From Tolypeutes matacus (Eukaryota > Chordata > Mammalia > Cingulata > Chlamyphoridae), in the NCBI GenBank assembly GCA_026826555.1, contig JAKSZT010038683.1, positions 1,027,045 through 1,091,044 of the forward strand: 64,000 nt of DNA, written 5' to 3'. Shown in pieces: positions 49,553 through 60,395 of this stretch. A program made the position numbers and the translations under genes. The notes beneath the pieces are model-generated. The model was not told the origin of the DNA. It saw only the letters and a list, made by a program, of their open reading frames with translations, and did no database searches. The stretch's first letter is position 1, and each line of letters starts with the position of its first letter.

Positions 49553-51351
49553 TCTTTTTTTTTTAGAATAATTAATTTTTATTTTTAAAATTATATTTAG
49601 ATTACATGAATGTTACAAAAAAAGTATATAGGGATTCCCATATGCCCTACTCCCCACACCTCCTACACCCTCCCACATCAACATTCTTCATTAGTGTGGC
49701 ACATTGCAATTGATAAACACATCCTGGAGCATTGCCATTAAGCATGGACCATAGTTCACATTATAGTCTCCACCATCTCCCACAGAATTCTGCATGTTAT
49801 CTGATGATATAAAATGGCCTATATCTGTCATTGCAGTGTCGTACAAGATGATTCCCAAGTCTTGAAGACCCCATATTACAACTGTTTTTCCCTCTCCCTG
49901 CCCCCAGAGACTTCAGTGGCCACTGGCTCTACATCAGTCTTGGTAATTTATTCCATTGCTAGAATCACAATATGTTTATAGTAGAGTATGAGTAAGTTCA
50001 CTCTAGTCCATAATTCTTTCCCCAGTCATGAGGTTTCTAGGATGGTGATGTCCACTCCAACTCTAATTGAGAGGGGGCTTATATCCCATGGGGAAGATGG
50101 ATGGGACTATCTTGTTTGCAGTTGCAGACTCTCTCTGCTCCTTGGGATGGTTGTTGTCCATCATCATCTCCTTGTTAGTTGTCCTAGGTGAGTCCAATGA
50201 GCTGTAGTGTAGGTTTTGCAACTCTGCTGAGGTTCCGGGCCCAGCTGGCAAATGGACAGCCCAAAGACTCATGTCTCTTGGGTGTATGCCTACAAATTCC
50301 AGCACCAAGTTTAGGTTTAAATAGAAGGGACAGATGTGTCATGTGTAGAGAAGACATAATTTAGTCCAACTCTGTCACTCTCAGGAGCATAAACTCCAAA
50401 GTAGGGCCCACTGGCAAGGCACCAAACTCTGGAGCTATCTGCCCTGACCATAGGACCTAAGTGTTTCCAGAGCCCTCAGTAGCACCACCATTTGGGTTAG
50501 TATTCACTTTGGCAGTCTATGAGATACTGCTGAGATGGGCATAAATGTTACCTCTGGGATGACCTCCCAACTCACTTTCAAGTCTCTTAGCCATATAAAC
50601 TCATTTCTCTTTATCTTTTCCCCCCTTTATTTGAGGTCTTTTTCCAGTTGCATTGCTACCTGGTGCTTGGTAGTAATCCCTCAGTGCCAGTGAGTCTCAT
50701 CCCCGGGAGTCATGTCCCACACTGGGTGGGGGAAGGTAATGCATTTAAATGCTGAGTTTGGCTTTAAGAGAGGCTACATTTGAGCAACAAAGAGACTCTC
50801 AGGAGGCAACCCTTAGGCACATCCCATAACAATAGGCTAAGTTTCAATTTCAAGAGCAAAGACTCATAAGGCTAGTAATCAATATCAAGGGCCTATCAGT
50901 GGCTCATCCTTTGCCAGTCACTGCCCCTGCACTTGGGGGACTGTTTCTGCTCCCTAAGAGAATGTGGCAGAACTCTCCAGGATGGGAATTCAGTGTTCTC
51001 TCATTTATTGAGTGATTCTCCACCCACTGTGACAATACCCTATGAACATTTGAACATTTTTATATACCTTATATTTATGCACAGGTGAACTTCCTCCCAT
51101 GCATCCCCCATCACTGACACCTCACACCAATGATCCTCCCCTGCCCCAGTTGTAACTCTTCTGTGATCCAAAGCTTCTTCAAAGATGAAACCATTACAAT
51201 AGCTGAATACAAGTAATAGGAAAATGAAATAATAATGATAAGTTTAAATTTAAGAGATAAAATCCATAAAAATTAAAAATAATCAAAATAAAATTAAATT
51301 AAAAGATTTGGATATTAAAAAATGAAAAATATATGTATATATAAAATTTTT
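49553..51351 (-). repeat. L1 3' UTR distal module, antisense
   Basis: Starts with a T-run at 49553 (the L1 poly(A) end) and lacks the long AT-rich tail. It continues for about 1.8 kb to the ERV-L insertion at 51357. With 54116-54700 it forms one 3' UTR split by that provirus. The TACANGGGATTCCCATATGCC block near 49620-49645 resembles the start of the proximal module. Confidence 0.85.
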
Positions 51352-51356
51352 AACCT

Positions 51357-51941
51357 TGTAGCAGTTTGGCAGTTTGATGTAATTATGAATTCTAAAAATA
51401 GATATTGGATTATGCTTGTAAACTGGTCTGTTAATCTGGGCATGATTAAATTATGATTAGGGCATTGACTGGGCCACATCAGTAGGGCATTGAGCCCCAC
51501 CTCTTGCTGGGTGGGAGAATCAAATATAAAAGGCATGGAAAAGGACAGAGGGAGCAGTTTTGAGTTGGAGTTGTGATGCGGAATCTTGAGCTGAAACCCT
51601 GGTAAGTAGTATACAGAGGAGCCTGGTCTTGAGGAAAGAGAGAAGGTCCTCAGAAGAGAAGCAAGCCATTTGCCTGGTAGTCCAAAGCTTGCCTTGTGAC
51701 ACAAAGCAAACCTGACCCCAGAGAGAGGCAATCCCAGGGAAGAAAGGAACCCAAGAAGCCTGAACCCTGGAAAATGTCGGCAGCTGTCATGCTCTAACAC
51801 ACAGCAACAGACTCTGGTGAAGGAAGAAACTTATGCTTTATGGCCTGGTAACTGTAAGCTTCTACCCCAAATAAGTACCCTTTATAAAGATCAACAGATT
51901 TCTGGTATTTTGCATCAGCACCCCTTTGGCTGACTAATACA
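51357..51941 (+). repeat. ERV-L/MaLR type A 5' LTR
   Basis: 585 bp, TGTAGCAGTTTGG...GACTAATACA, related to the solo LTRs at 6329 and 12766. AACCT precedes it (51352-51356); GACCT follows the 3' LTR (54111-54115), a 5-bp duplication with one mismatch. Confidence 0.9.
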
Positions 51942-51946
51942 CAATT

Positions 51947-51964
51947 TGGTACTGAGGAGTGGGG
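51947..51964 (+). promoter_or_regulatory. Primer-binding site, tRNA-Leu type
   Basis: TGGTACTGAGGAGTGGGG five bases after the LTR is of the kind used by ERV-L elements, which are named for a leucine tRNA primer. Confidence 0.75.
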
Positions 51965-53546
51965 AAGTATTTTTGCAATTACCAAAATTTGGAATGGTTG
52001 TATAAATGGGTAAGGGGTATTTTTTGGAGGAATTGTGAGATGCTTGATAGAAAAGGCCTACAGTGCTTTGAAGAGACCATTGATAGTATTATGGACATTA
52101 GAGACTTTTTATGATGCCTCAGAAGTAAATGTTGAAACTATTACCGGAAACTGGAGGAAAGGTGATCCATGTTTTAAAGTTGCAGAGAACTTACCAAGAT
52201 TAACACCTACTGTTATATGGAAGACAGAATTTGAAAATGGTGAACCTGATAATTTAGCTGAAGAACTTTGCAAAGTAAACTCAGAGAATGAGGCTTAGTT
52301 TCTCCTTGCAGCTTATAGCAAAATGCTAGTCAAGAGAATTAAGCTCAGGACTGAACTTTTGGGCACAAAGAGAACAGAAACTGATTCTGGAACATCCAAG
52401 ATTCTAGAAATCAAGTTCCCAAATGAAAGAGCCCCATTTGAGGACTTAGCTAAACCTGGAACTTGCAAATCAGAATTGAAGATGCAGTTATCTTTCCAGA
52501 CAGTGGAAAGTCTTACTGTCTGATGGCTTGGACCCCTGCTTCCTGCATGCTAAACCAACAAAGTTTTTGAGAGATCTGTATGAACAAAACCAGTCAGCTT
52601 GGACAAAAAAGGACATGGAAAGGAGAGAGTGAAGGAGAAACAGCTTTAAGAAGGAGATCATGGAAGCTGAGATCTGGAATTAAGACATCACCTTGGGACA
52701 AGAGAGGAGCCCCACCCATGTGTACAGAGAGGGTAAGTTTGCCCCAGCAGTTGAAGAGGGTGGATGCTCTCACCAGATGTTCTGAGAGAGTTTTGCCACC
52801 CCAGGGTACAGGAAGGGTGGAGCACATTCCTCAAAGATTAGGGCGGTTAAGGTCAGCATCCCATAGGTCTGATAGTGGTGCTCCTATTTCCCATGGATTA
52901 GAGAAGGCCAGGTGGCCAACTTGTTGCTCTGAGGATGTTGAGCCTGTATGCCAAAGGTTTAGGGAAGGCCAGGTGGTCAACTCATTGCTCTGAAAGGGTT
53001 GAGCCTGCTTGCAAAGGTTAGTGGGAATGTTGTCTTCACCTCACTGTACTAGGGGGGCTAAGACTGTAACCCAAAGATTGAGTAAGGTGTGGCAATCACC
53101 CCAATGCTCTTGGAGGGTGAGGTTTAGAGCTTGATTGACACCCAGGTGCTTGATGAGGGTAGAACCAAGAAAATGGCCATTGGGCAAGCCTGTGGAAAGA
53201 TTGGGTCCCCATGTGACCCCAAGGAAAAGAAAACATCTTAAGAATGACTCTCAGACTTTGAAATTGAATGGAGGATGTCCTGCAGGTTTACTGAACTGTA
53301 GATTACCCATGACTCATTTTAACCTCCCAATTTCTCCGTATGGTAATGAAAATGCTTATTCTTTGTCTTTCCATTTGTGTATTGGAAGCAGGTAAAGTGT
53401 TTTGTACGTTTCAGAGGTCTATAGCAGTCAGGACTTGCCCCAAGACAAACTATTTCTTTAAACTGCCTATCATATGATTTTGTACTTGCATTGTTACTGA
53501 TTTAAGGTTTTTTGAATAATGTATTTTTGGATTTCAGAGGGTGGAG
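51965..53546 (+). repeat. ERV-L/MaLR internal region, non-autonomous
   Basis: Only about 1.6 kb lie between the LTRs, with no protease, RT or integrase motif. It opens with an 87-codon frame (52035-52298; WRKGDPCFKVAENLP region) similar in kind to MaLR internal sequences. From about 52690 to 53160 there are imperfect tandem units of about 65-75 bp (TTGAGCCTG..GCCAAAGG, AAGGCCAGGTGGNCAAC, TTGCTCTGA). The part ends with a polypurine tract (GAGGGTGGAG) at 53537-53546. I infer a non-autonomous element moved by ERV-L proteins. Confidence 0.75.
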
Positions 53547-54110
53547 TGTAGGAGTTTGGTACTTTGATATAATTAAGGAATTCTGAAAATAGATATTGGA
53601 TTACTCTTTTAAACTGGCCTGTTAATCTGGGCATGATTAAGTTGTGATTGGGCCGTTGACTGGGCCACGTCAGTAGGGTGTTGGTGGGTGGGGGGAAAAA
53701 GTCATGGTAAAGGACAGAGGGAGGAGTTTTGAGCTAGAGTTGTGATGTTGAGTATTGAGCTGGGGTCCCAGGAAGTAGCATACAGAGAATCTTGGTCGTA
53801 AGGAAAGAGAGAAGGCCCTGGGAAAAGAAGCAAGCCATTTCCCTGATAATCTACAGCTGACCTTGTGGCACAAAGGAAGCCTGAGTCCAGAGAGAGGCAA
53901 GCCCTGGAAAGAGATGAACCCAAGAAGCCTGGATCCTGACAAACATCAGCAGCTGTCATGCTCTAACACATGGCAACAGACTTTGGTGGAGGAAGAAACT
54001 TACGCTTTATGGCCTGGTAACTGTATGCTTCTACCCCAAATAAATACCCTTTATAAAGACCAACATATTTCTGGTATTTTGCATCAGCACCCCTTTGGCT
54101 GACTAATACA
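53547..54110 (+). repeat. ERV-L/MaLR type A 3' LTR
   Basis: 564 bp, TGTAGGAGTTTGG...GACTAATACA. It differs from the 5' LTR by many substitutions and indels, so the insertion is old. Confidence 0.9.
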
Positions 54111-54115
54111 GACCT

Positions 54116-54700
54116 TTTGCCTTTCATCACTGCAAAATCTGGTGTCCAGTCTGTACTGTGGTACTGTACCCCTCTCATTCCCCAGTGTCTCACAATTTTT
54201 CATTTTGTTTTCAAAGAAGTTTTAGGTCACAGCAAAGTCACACACAGAATACAGGGGACTCTCATATACCTAACATCCTCCCCCATTCCTCCCCCACCCC
54301 CATATTAATACCTTTTTATTTGTGTATGGTACTTTTGTTATAACTGATATACACCTAGTGAAACATAGCTAATAAACATGGTCTGTAGTTTACATTATTG
54401 TTTACATTTTAGACCTTACACTTTTATAAATTTTGATGATATTTAACATGACCTGTGTCCATCATTGTAAGATCATGTAGAACACTTCAATTGCCCATTA
54501 AACACCCCTAGTTTGATCTATTCTAGTCTTCCCTCTCCCTCCCCTCAGGCCCACAGTACACCCCTGGCTTCACTCCTTGGACAACAAGTATCATAGTTAC
54601 ATGCAACAACACTGAGGTCTTGACACACTTGTTTGTCCTCCCCTATTAGGAACTGCCCATGCTCTTGAGAGAATCCTACCTCTCTATTTGTGAACAAATC
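54116..54700 (-). repeat. L1 3' UTR proximal module, antisense
   Basis: Continues the L1 3' UTR after the provirus: CCTTTCATCACTGCAAAATC matches 44825-44850, and CATTTTGTTTTCAAAGAAG then follows as at 16195 and 44905. The junction to ORF2 at about 54700 skips the whole C-terminal and RT part, so the L1 has a large internal deletion. Confidence 0.85.
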
Positions 54701-56074
54701 AGTCCTCCTGAGTATGGGAATCATCTTTTGCTTTTGTTTATTTTTTCTCATGCTTTCTTATTTTCAATTACATTTAGTTCTGTAAATATTATGTCTTTCT
54801 TTCTACTTTCTTTGGTGTTAGTTTGTTGTTCTTTTTCGAATTCTTCCAGGTTAGGAGGTCTTTCTAAGCTCTCCATGTTAGGTCTTTGATTTTTGCTCTT
54901 TCTTCTTTTTTAATATAGGCATTTATGGCTATATTACTTACTTAGTACAGCTTTTGTAGCATCCCATAGGTTTTGATACATTGTATTGTCATTTTCATTT
55001 GTTTCAAGTTAGTTACTAATTTTTTTTTGAGATTTCATCCTTAACACACTGTTTGTAGTGTTTAGTTTAACTTCCATATCTTTGTACCTCTTGGTTCTCT
55101 GCCACTTCCTTATTTCAAGCTTCATTCCAATTGTGGTCAGTGAAATTACTTTGTATAACAATTTCAATCTTTCTGAATTCATTGGGAGTTGTGCTGTGGC
55201 ATAGCATATGGTCTATCCCAGAGAATGATTTATGTGCACTCGAGAAGAATGTATATTCTGTTGTATTTAGATGTAGTGGTGTGTATATGTCTATTAAGGT
55301 CATGTCATCTAATATATTATTCAAAGTCTTTGCTTGTTTATTGATTCTACATCAAGATATTCTGTCTAATGATGATTATGTTGTATTAAATTCCCCCACT
55401 ATAATTATACAGGCATCTTTTTCTCCACTTAGCCTTTCCAGTGTTTACCTCACATATTTGAGAAGCCCTGTTTAGGTGCATAAATATTTATGATTGTTCT
55501 TTCATTTTGCTTGATTACCCTTTTTAGTAATATATAATGTCCTCTTTGTGTCTTAAAATAGTATAGCATTTAAAGTCTATTTTGTCATATATTAGTATAG
55601 GTATTCCTGCCCCTTTTTGGTTATTGTGTGTTGGTAAAATTTTTTTCCAGCCATTCACTTTGAGCCTGCTTGTATCCCTGGTTTAAAGTTGAGTTTATTG
55701 TAGACAGCATATAGATGGTTCATATTTCTTTATCCTTTCTGCCATTCTATGTCTCTTGACTGGTGAGTTTAATCCAGTAAAATTCAATGTTATTACTGTC
55801 AAGGAATTACTTACATTAGCCATATTTTCTTTAGGTTTATGTATGCCATATGTTGTTTTTATTTATGTTTTTATCTTTTTAGTTTTTCTTATAATCTCTT
55901 CCAACTCTTTTGTCCTGTTTGTTTCCCTTCAACCTGCAGAACTTCCTTTAGTATTTCTGTAAGTGCAGGTATCTTATTGACATACTCTCTTAATTACTGT
56001 TTATCTTTGAACATTTTGAGCTCTCCTTCATTTTTGAATGCCAGCTTTCCTGGATAGAGAATTCTTGGCTAGAG
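54701..56074 (-). repeat. L1 ORF2 N-terminal part, antisense
   Basis: Antisense ORF2 from the post-endonuclease part to the endonuclease; 55115-55324 carries YTFFSSAHKSFSGIDHMLCH. Colinear with 13440-14560. Stops and frameshifts present. Confidence 0.85.
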
Positions 56075-56809
56075 GTTTTTTTTTTCTTTTAGCACCTTAA
56101 CTATATCATACTACTGCCTTCTTGTCTCCATGGTTTCAGATGACAAATCAACACTTAATCTTATCGAGATTCCCTTGTATGTAATGGTTCTCTTTTCTCT
56201 TGTTGCTTTCAGTATTCTATGTTTGTCTTGAGCATTGGGCAATTTAATGAGTATATGTCTTGCAGTAGGCTTGTTAGGATTTATACTGTTTGAGGTCTGC
56301 TGTGCTTCCTGGACATGTACGTCTATCTCCCTCAAAAGGGTTTGGGTATTTTCAGTCATTATTTCCTCCAACACTCCCTCTGTCCCCTTTCCCTTCTCTT
56401 CTCATTCTAGGATGCCTACTATGCATATGTTTGTGTGTTCCATGTAGTCATTCAAAGCCCTAAGTCCCTGCTGAATTTTTTCTATCTTTTTATCTATCTC
56501 TTCTATCTGTTTGGTGTCAGCTGTATTATCTTCCAAATAGCTGATTCTTTCTTCTGCATGTTCAAATATGCTGTTATGTGCTTCCAGTGTATTTTTGATT
56601 TCATAGATTGTGTCGTTTATCACCACCTTATCCGTTATCTTATGTATGTTTACAATTTCTTCAGAACATTCTCCCAGTGTCTTCTTAATATCCTTAATCT
56701 CTCCCTTCAGTTTATTAAGTTGATTCATGGTATTTTTGGACATCTCTATTAGTTGTTCCATGTTCTGCATCTCCTCCTCATTTTTCGTTTGTTCATTGGA
56801 CTGGGCCAT
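56075..56809 (-). pseudogene. L1 ORF1 relic, antisense
   Basis: ORF1 encodes the L1 RNA-binding chaperone. A 135-codon open piece (56402-56809) starts at a methionine and holds the coiled-coil part (heptads in MEQLIEMSKNTMNQLNKLKG) followed by the start of the RRM. A second piece in another frame (56111-56374) carries RHILIKLPNAQDKHRILKA, EKRTITYKGISIRLS and SSETMETRRQ, the RRM and C-terminal domain. One frameshift separates them; the C-terminus further decays towards 56075. Compared with the ORF1 relic at 14699-15200 this one keeps its N-terminus. Confidence 0.85.
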
Positions 56810-57286
56810 GTCATTCTGTTTCTTAGTATGGCTGTAGCCCTCTCCCTACCCCTTGCAGGGAAGAAAAATGGGAGTATGAGAGAGAAATAAATAAATACAA
56901 GAAAAATTGGAGAGCAAATAAATGAGGTGTAATGAAAGAACAACAACAGAAAACAATATACTAAGATGAAGGAGAGAAAAGAAATAGGGAAGGTAGAATA
57001 AATCAGTAAACCAAAGAAAAAAGAAAAAGAAACAAGCAGAGAAACAATGGAACAGGAAACACAACAAACAAGAAATAAGACAGCAGTGACTCGTTTAAAA
57101 AAAAGAGATAGAAGGAAAACAAAAATAAACACAGAAAAACAGCCTTCTCTCTTAGACCGTAATGATCTTCTCAGGCTGCTGGTGTTCATCAATCACTCAC
57201 CCTGCTGCCTGCCCTCTGCATGTTTTGAACCAGGTTTGAGTGAATAAAATAAAGGCAATAAAAGAAAAGGAACTTTTCTTTTTTTA
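56810..57286 (-). repeat. L1 5' region upstream of ORF1, pyrimidine-rich in sense
   Basis: Sequence upstream of ORF1, purine-rich on the plus strand. A 147-codon minus-strand frame (56749-57192) overlaps the ORF1 start in another frame and is strongly hydrophobic because of the pyrimidine richness. The L1 at 11670-16118 lacks this stretch. Confidence 0.55.
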
Positions 57287-57463
57287 AAAAAAATAAGAGA
57301 TCCAAAAAAAGCTAATATATTGAGAATGGCTATATGTTCCCTGTTGTAAAGTTTCAGTTGGATGCCTGATAATCTGATGGATCACTTCTCAAAGAGCCAG
57401 GAATCGAACTAGGAACCTCATATATGTTAGGCAGGAATTATTCTACTGAGCAATTCTGCCCCC
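57287..57463 (-). repeat. tRNA-derived segment (SINE-like), antisense
   Basis: On the minus strand from 57463, TTGCTCAGTAGA (A-box like, 57442-57453) is followed by GGTTCCTAGTTCGATTCC with a perfect B box GTTCGATTC (57401-57409), a tRNA layout of about 74 nt. A non-tRNA tail continues to about 57290, ending in A-rich DNA. It differs from the SINE at 49080. It may be a second SINE family or a lone tRNA relic. Confidence 0.6.
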
Positions 57464-57690
57464 TTAGGTTAATTAGTTCAGCTGATGTATTGTTAGATGT
57501 GATTATAGGTTCATTGGAGATTGGTCTGTGGTTTTCTTTGCTTGTGGCGTCTTTGTGTGGCTTTGTTATTGGTGGGGTGTTGGCATAATAGAATGATTTA
57601 GTTTACATTCACTGTTCGGTTTTTTGGAATAGTTTGAGCTGAATTGCTATTCTTTCTGGAATGATTGGTAAAATTCACTTGAGAAAAATA
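57464..57690 (-). repeat. L1 ORF2 RT scrap, antisense
   Basis: TTGGAGATTGGTCTGTGG, GGCATAATAGAATGA and TTCTTTCTGGAATGATTGG are antisense ORF2 RT-region blocks, out of order with the L1 around them, so a separate fragment or rearrangement. Confidence 0.7.
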
Positions 57691-58450
57691 AAAAAAGTCT
57701 ATCCACCCCTTTTCCCTCAGGTAGGTTAGATTCCCTGAAGTCTGCTGGAGTCCTGCTGATCAGCCACCTGTCTCTGCCTCCTCTCTGATGTAATTCCTTT
57801 CTTTATCTAGGCAGCTGGGCATGACAACCTGTCTGAGCAGATCCCTCTCCCCTCTCCCTGTTGATTCAGTGTTCCTTCTGACACTCTTGGGGGCCCAACT
57901 GGCTAAACTCACCACAATGAAATCACTCTCCTCCCTCCCAGACCTCTCTTCCTCTCAGGGAATCTCCTGTGACACTCCTGTTTGGAGCAGTAAGCCAGTG
58001 GCTCCACCTAGGCTAACAGCCCTGAGGGCAGGGTGTTTGTGTGGCTTCCAGTCACCAGGGCAAGCAACCCAAGATTTTCCCCTGGCTTCCCTATTTATCC
58101 AGTACTCTCCTAGATGACTCAGAGCACCTTCCTATTCTATATATATCCAAAGGAGTTGGCAGGGAGGAAAATGTCTGCTCTCCTCTCAGTTAGATACAAT
58201 TCACCAGGAGTTTTACCCTCACTTAACATTTTGGGGGTGGGAGGGAGCTCTTCCCAACAACTGGGAGTTTTAATAACTCATGATTCATTGTTTTCCTTCT
58301 ATGTCTCTCTGACCCTCTCTCTCCTGTTAGTTGAGAAGTAGTATTCTGGTTTGCTGTACCCCAAAACAGGTTTCCAAGGCAGCCTCTGGCTCATTCTCCA
58401 TTGTTTTAGTGAGAGCTGAGCCTTATCTGCCTAACCCATTGGCCATGTTC
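57691..58450 (-). repeat. L1 5' UTR, antisense
   Basis: GC-richer block related to the 5' UTR monomers at 15270-15900 (GGTTAGATTCCCTGAAG, GGCAGCTGGGCATGACAACC at about 57811). It ends at an L1 5' terminus near GGCCATGTTCCC (about 58450). Confidence 0.7.
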
Positions 58451-59340
58451 CCACAATCCATTCCCCGTTATACCTTATTGAAAAATTCCTTTGAATCGCA
58501 TAAGTGTTTAAGTTTGAGGAGGTCCCATTTATCCAAGCTTTCTTTTGTTGCTCATGGTTTTATTGTGAAGTTTAAGAATGAACCACCTACTACCAGGTCC
58601 TGAAGGTGTTTTCCTATATTTTCTTCTAGAAACTTTATGGTTCTTGCTTTAATATTTTGGTCTTTGATGCATTTTGTGTTATTTTTTATATAAGGTGTGA
58701 GATAATGGTCTTCTTTCTTTCTTTTGGATATGGATATCCATTTCTCCCAACACCATTTGTTGAACAGGCTGTTCTACCCCAGGTGGGTGGGTTTGACAGG
58801 CTTTTCAAAAATCACATGATCACAAGTGAGGGACTATTTCTGAACCATCAATTTGATTCCTTTGGTCTATGTTTCTATCCTTATGCCAGGACCATGCTGT
58901 TTTACCACTGTAGCTAGGTAATATGATTTAAAGGCTGGAAGTGAGTGTCCTACAACTTCAGTTTTCCTTTTTGAGATGTTTCTTGCTATTTGGGTCCCCT
59001 TACCCTTCAAAATAAATTTTACAATTGTGTTTTCCATTTGTTTAAAAATACTGGTAGAATTTTTATTGGGAATGCATTGAATCTGTATATCAATTTAGCT
59101 AGAATTAGTCTTTCAATCCATGAACATGGAATGTTCTTCCAATTATTTAGATCTTTTAAAATTTCTTTTAGCTATGCATTTTAGTTTTCTGATTATAAGT
59201 GCTTTACATGCCTACACTGTATTTTTATTTCATTTATTGTTCCTTTCATTCCCATAAGACCTATTTTTTTATATATGTTTTCAAATTTTTCTTTGTGTTC
59301 AACCAGTGTCTTCTTAAGATCCTTAATCTCTTTAGCCATC
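58451..59340 (-). repeat. Old L1 ORF2 end and ORF1 start, antisense, with deletion
   Basis: From 58470 antisense ORF2 C-terminal blocks (TTGAGGAGGTCCCATTTATC, CACCATTTGTTGAACAGGCT); at about 59230 a jump to ORF1 coiled-coil sequence (GTGTCTTCTTAAGATCCTTA). The solo LTR at 59341 follows, and the L1 resumes as 5' UTR at 59792. Confidence 0.8.
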
Positions 59341-59791
59341 TGTGATGGTTAGGATAATGTGTAAACTCAGCCAGGTAACTGTGCCCAGTTGTTTGGTCAA
59401 GCAAGCCCTGGGCTAACTGTACTACAAGGACATTTATGGGCTTTAGACATCAGTGAGTTTACTGCATAGATGGCTGATTACATCTACAATCAACCAGGGA
59501 GACTGCTGTCAGCAATGAGTGATGTTTTATCCAATCAGTTGAATGCCTTAAAAGGGGAAGTGATTTGAGCATTCAGAGAGAATTTCCCAGCTCATCTTTG
59601 GACAGCCAACATCTCCCAGAAACTCATCATGTACCTTCATGGGGCTTTCTTTGCAGCTTCTGGTTTGTAGCTTGTCTGTGAAACCTGGAGTTGTGCATCC
59701 ACACAGTCACATGAAACACTCCTATAAAATCTCATACTATTTATAGATATCTCCTATTGATTCTGTTCCCTAGAGAACCCTGACTAATTCA
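59341..59791 (+). repeat. Solo LTR, ERV-L type B
   Basis: 451 bp, TGTGATGGTTAGG...CTGACTAATTCA, the same length as 11219-11669. Flanks CCATC and GAGAG do not match, so no target duplication remains. Confidence 0.85.
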
Positions 59792-60395
59792 GAGAGCGCC
59801 AAGTGTCCAACTATTCAGTTTGTGTGAGCCAAAAGCACCTACAGTTACCTGGAGAGGCTTGTGCAGGTCCCTCCCGCTTCCTGCCTACCAGAGGCAGTGA
59901 TGAAGCCTAGGCTAGGGTTATAATCTGATCTCTTTGGAAAGAAGCTGATCCTTACCTTCAGTGTGATTTTCAGTCAGCCCTGCTTCCCCTCATGCTGGGG
60001 GCAGAGTTAAAATGGTGACTACTAGCCTTTTAGACATATTCAAACTTTAGCTGTTCTTAGGATTATAATTTAGCCAGCCAAGTATACTAATCAGTAGCTC
60101 AATGTGCTGCCCAACTGTCTCTCCCTCCCCCATTTTTGGGAAATGGAGCTTTCAACTCCAAACATGGAATACTGCCCAAGGCAGCTTGTGCTGCCAGTGG
60201 AGTATGGGCACTGGCCTCTCTTGCATGGAGTGCTCTACTCATGAATATTCTCTGAAGATGGGCAGTTTCCTCCTTCCATTCTTACAAGGCTGTTGCAAGA
60301 TTCACTTCTGGTCTTCTCAGACCCCCAAATAGGGGCTTTAGAAAGCATTGAGGCTCCATACCCTGCCACCATCTTGTCCCTTCCCCCAAGCTGTT
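59792..60395 (-). repeat. L1 5' UTR, antisense
   Basis: GC-richer sequence ending at ...CTGCCACCATCTTGTCCC, the antisense of an L1 5' terminus (sense start GGGACAAGATGGTGG). Confidence 0.7.
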
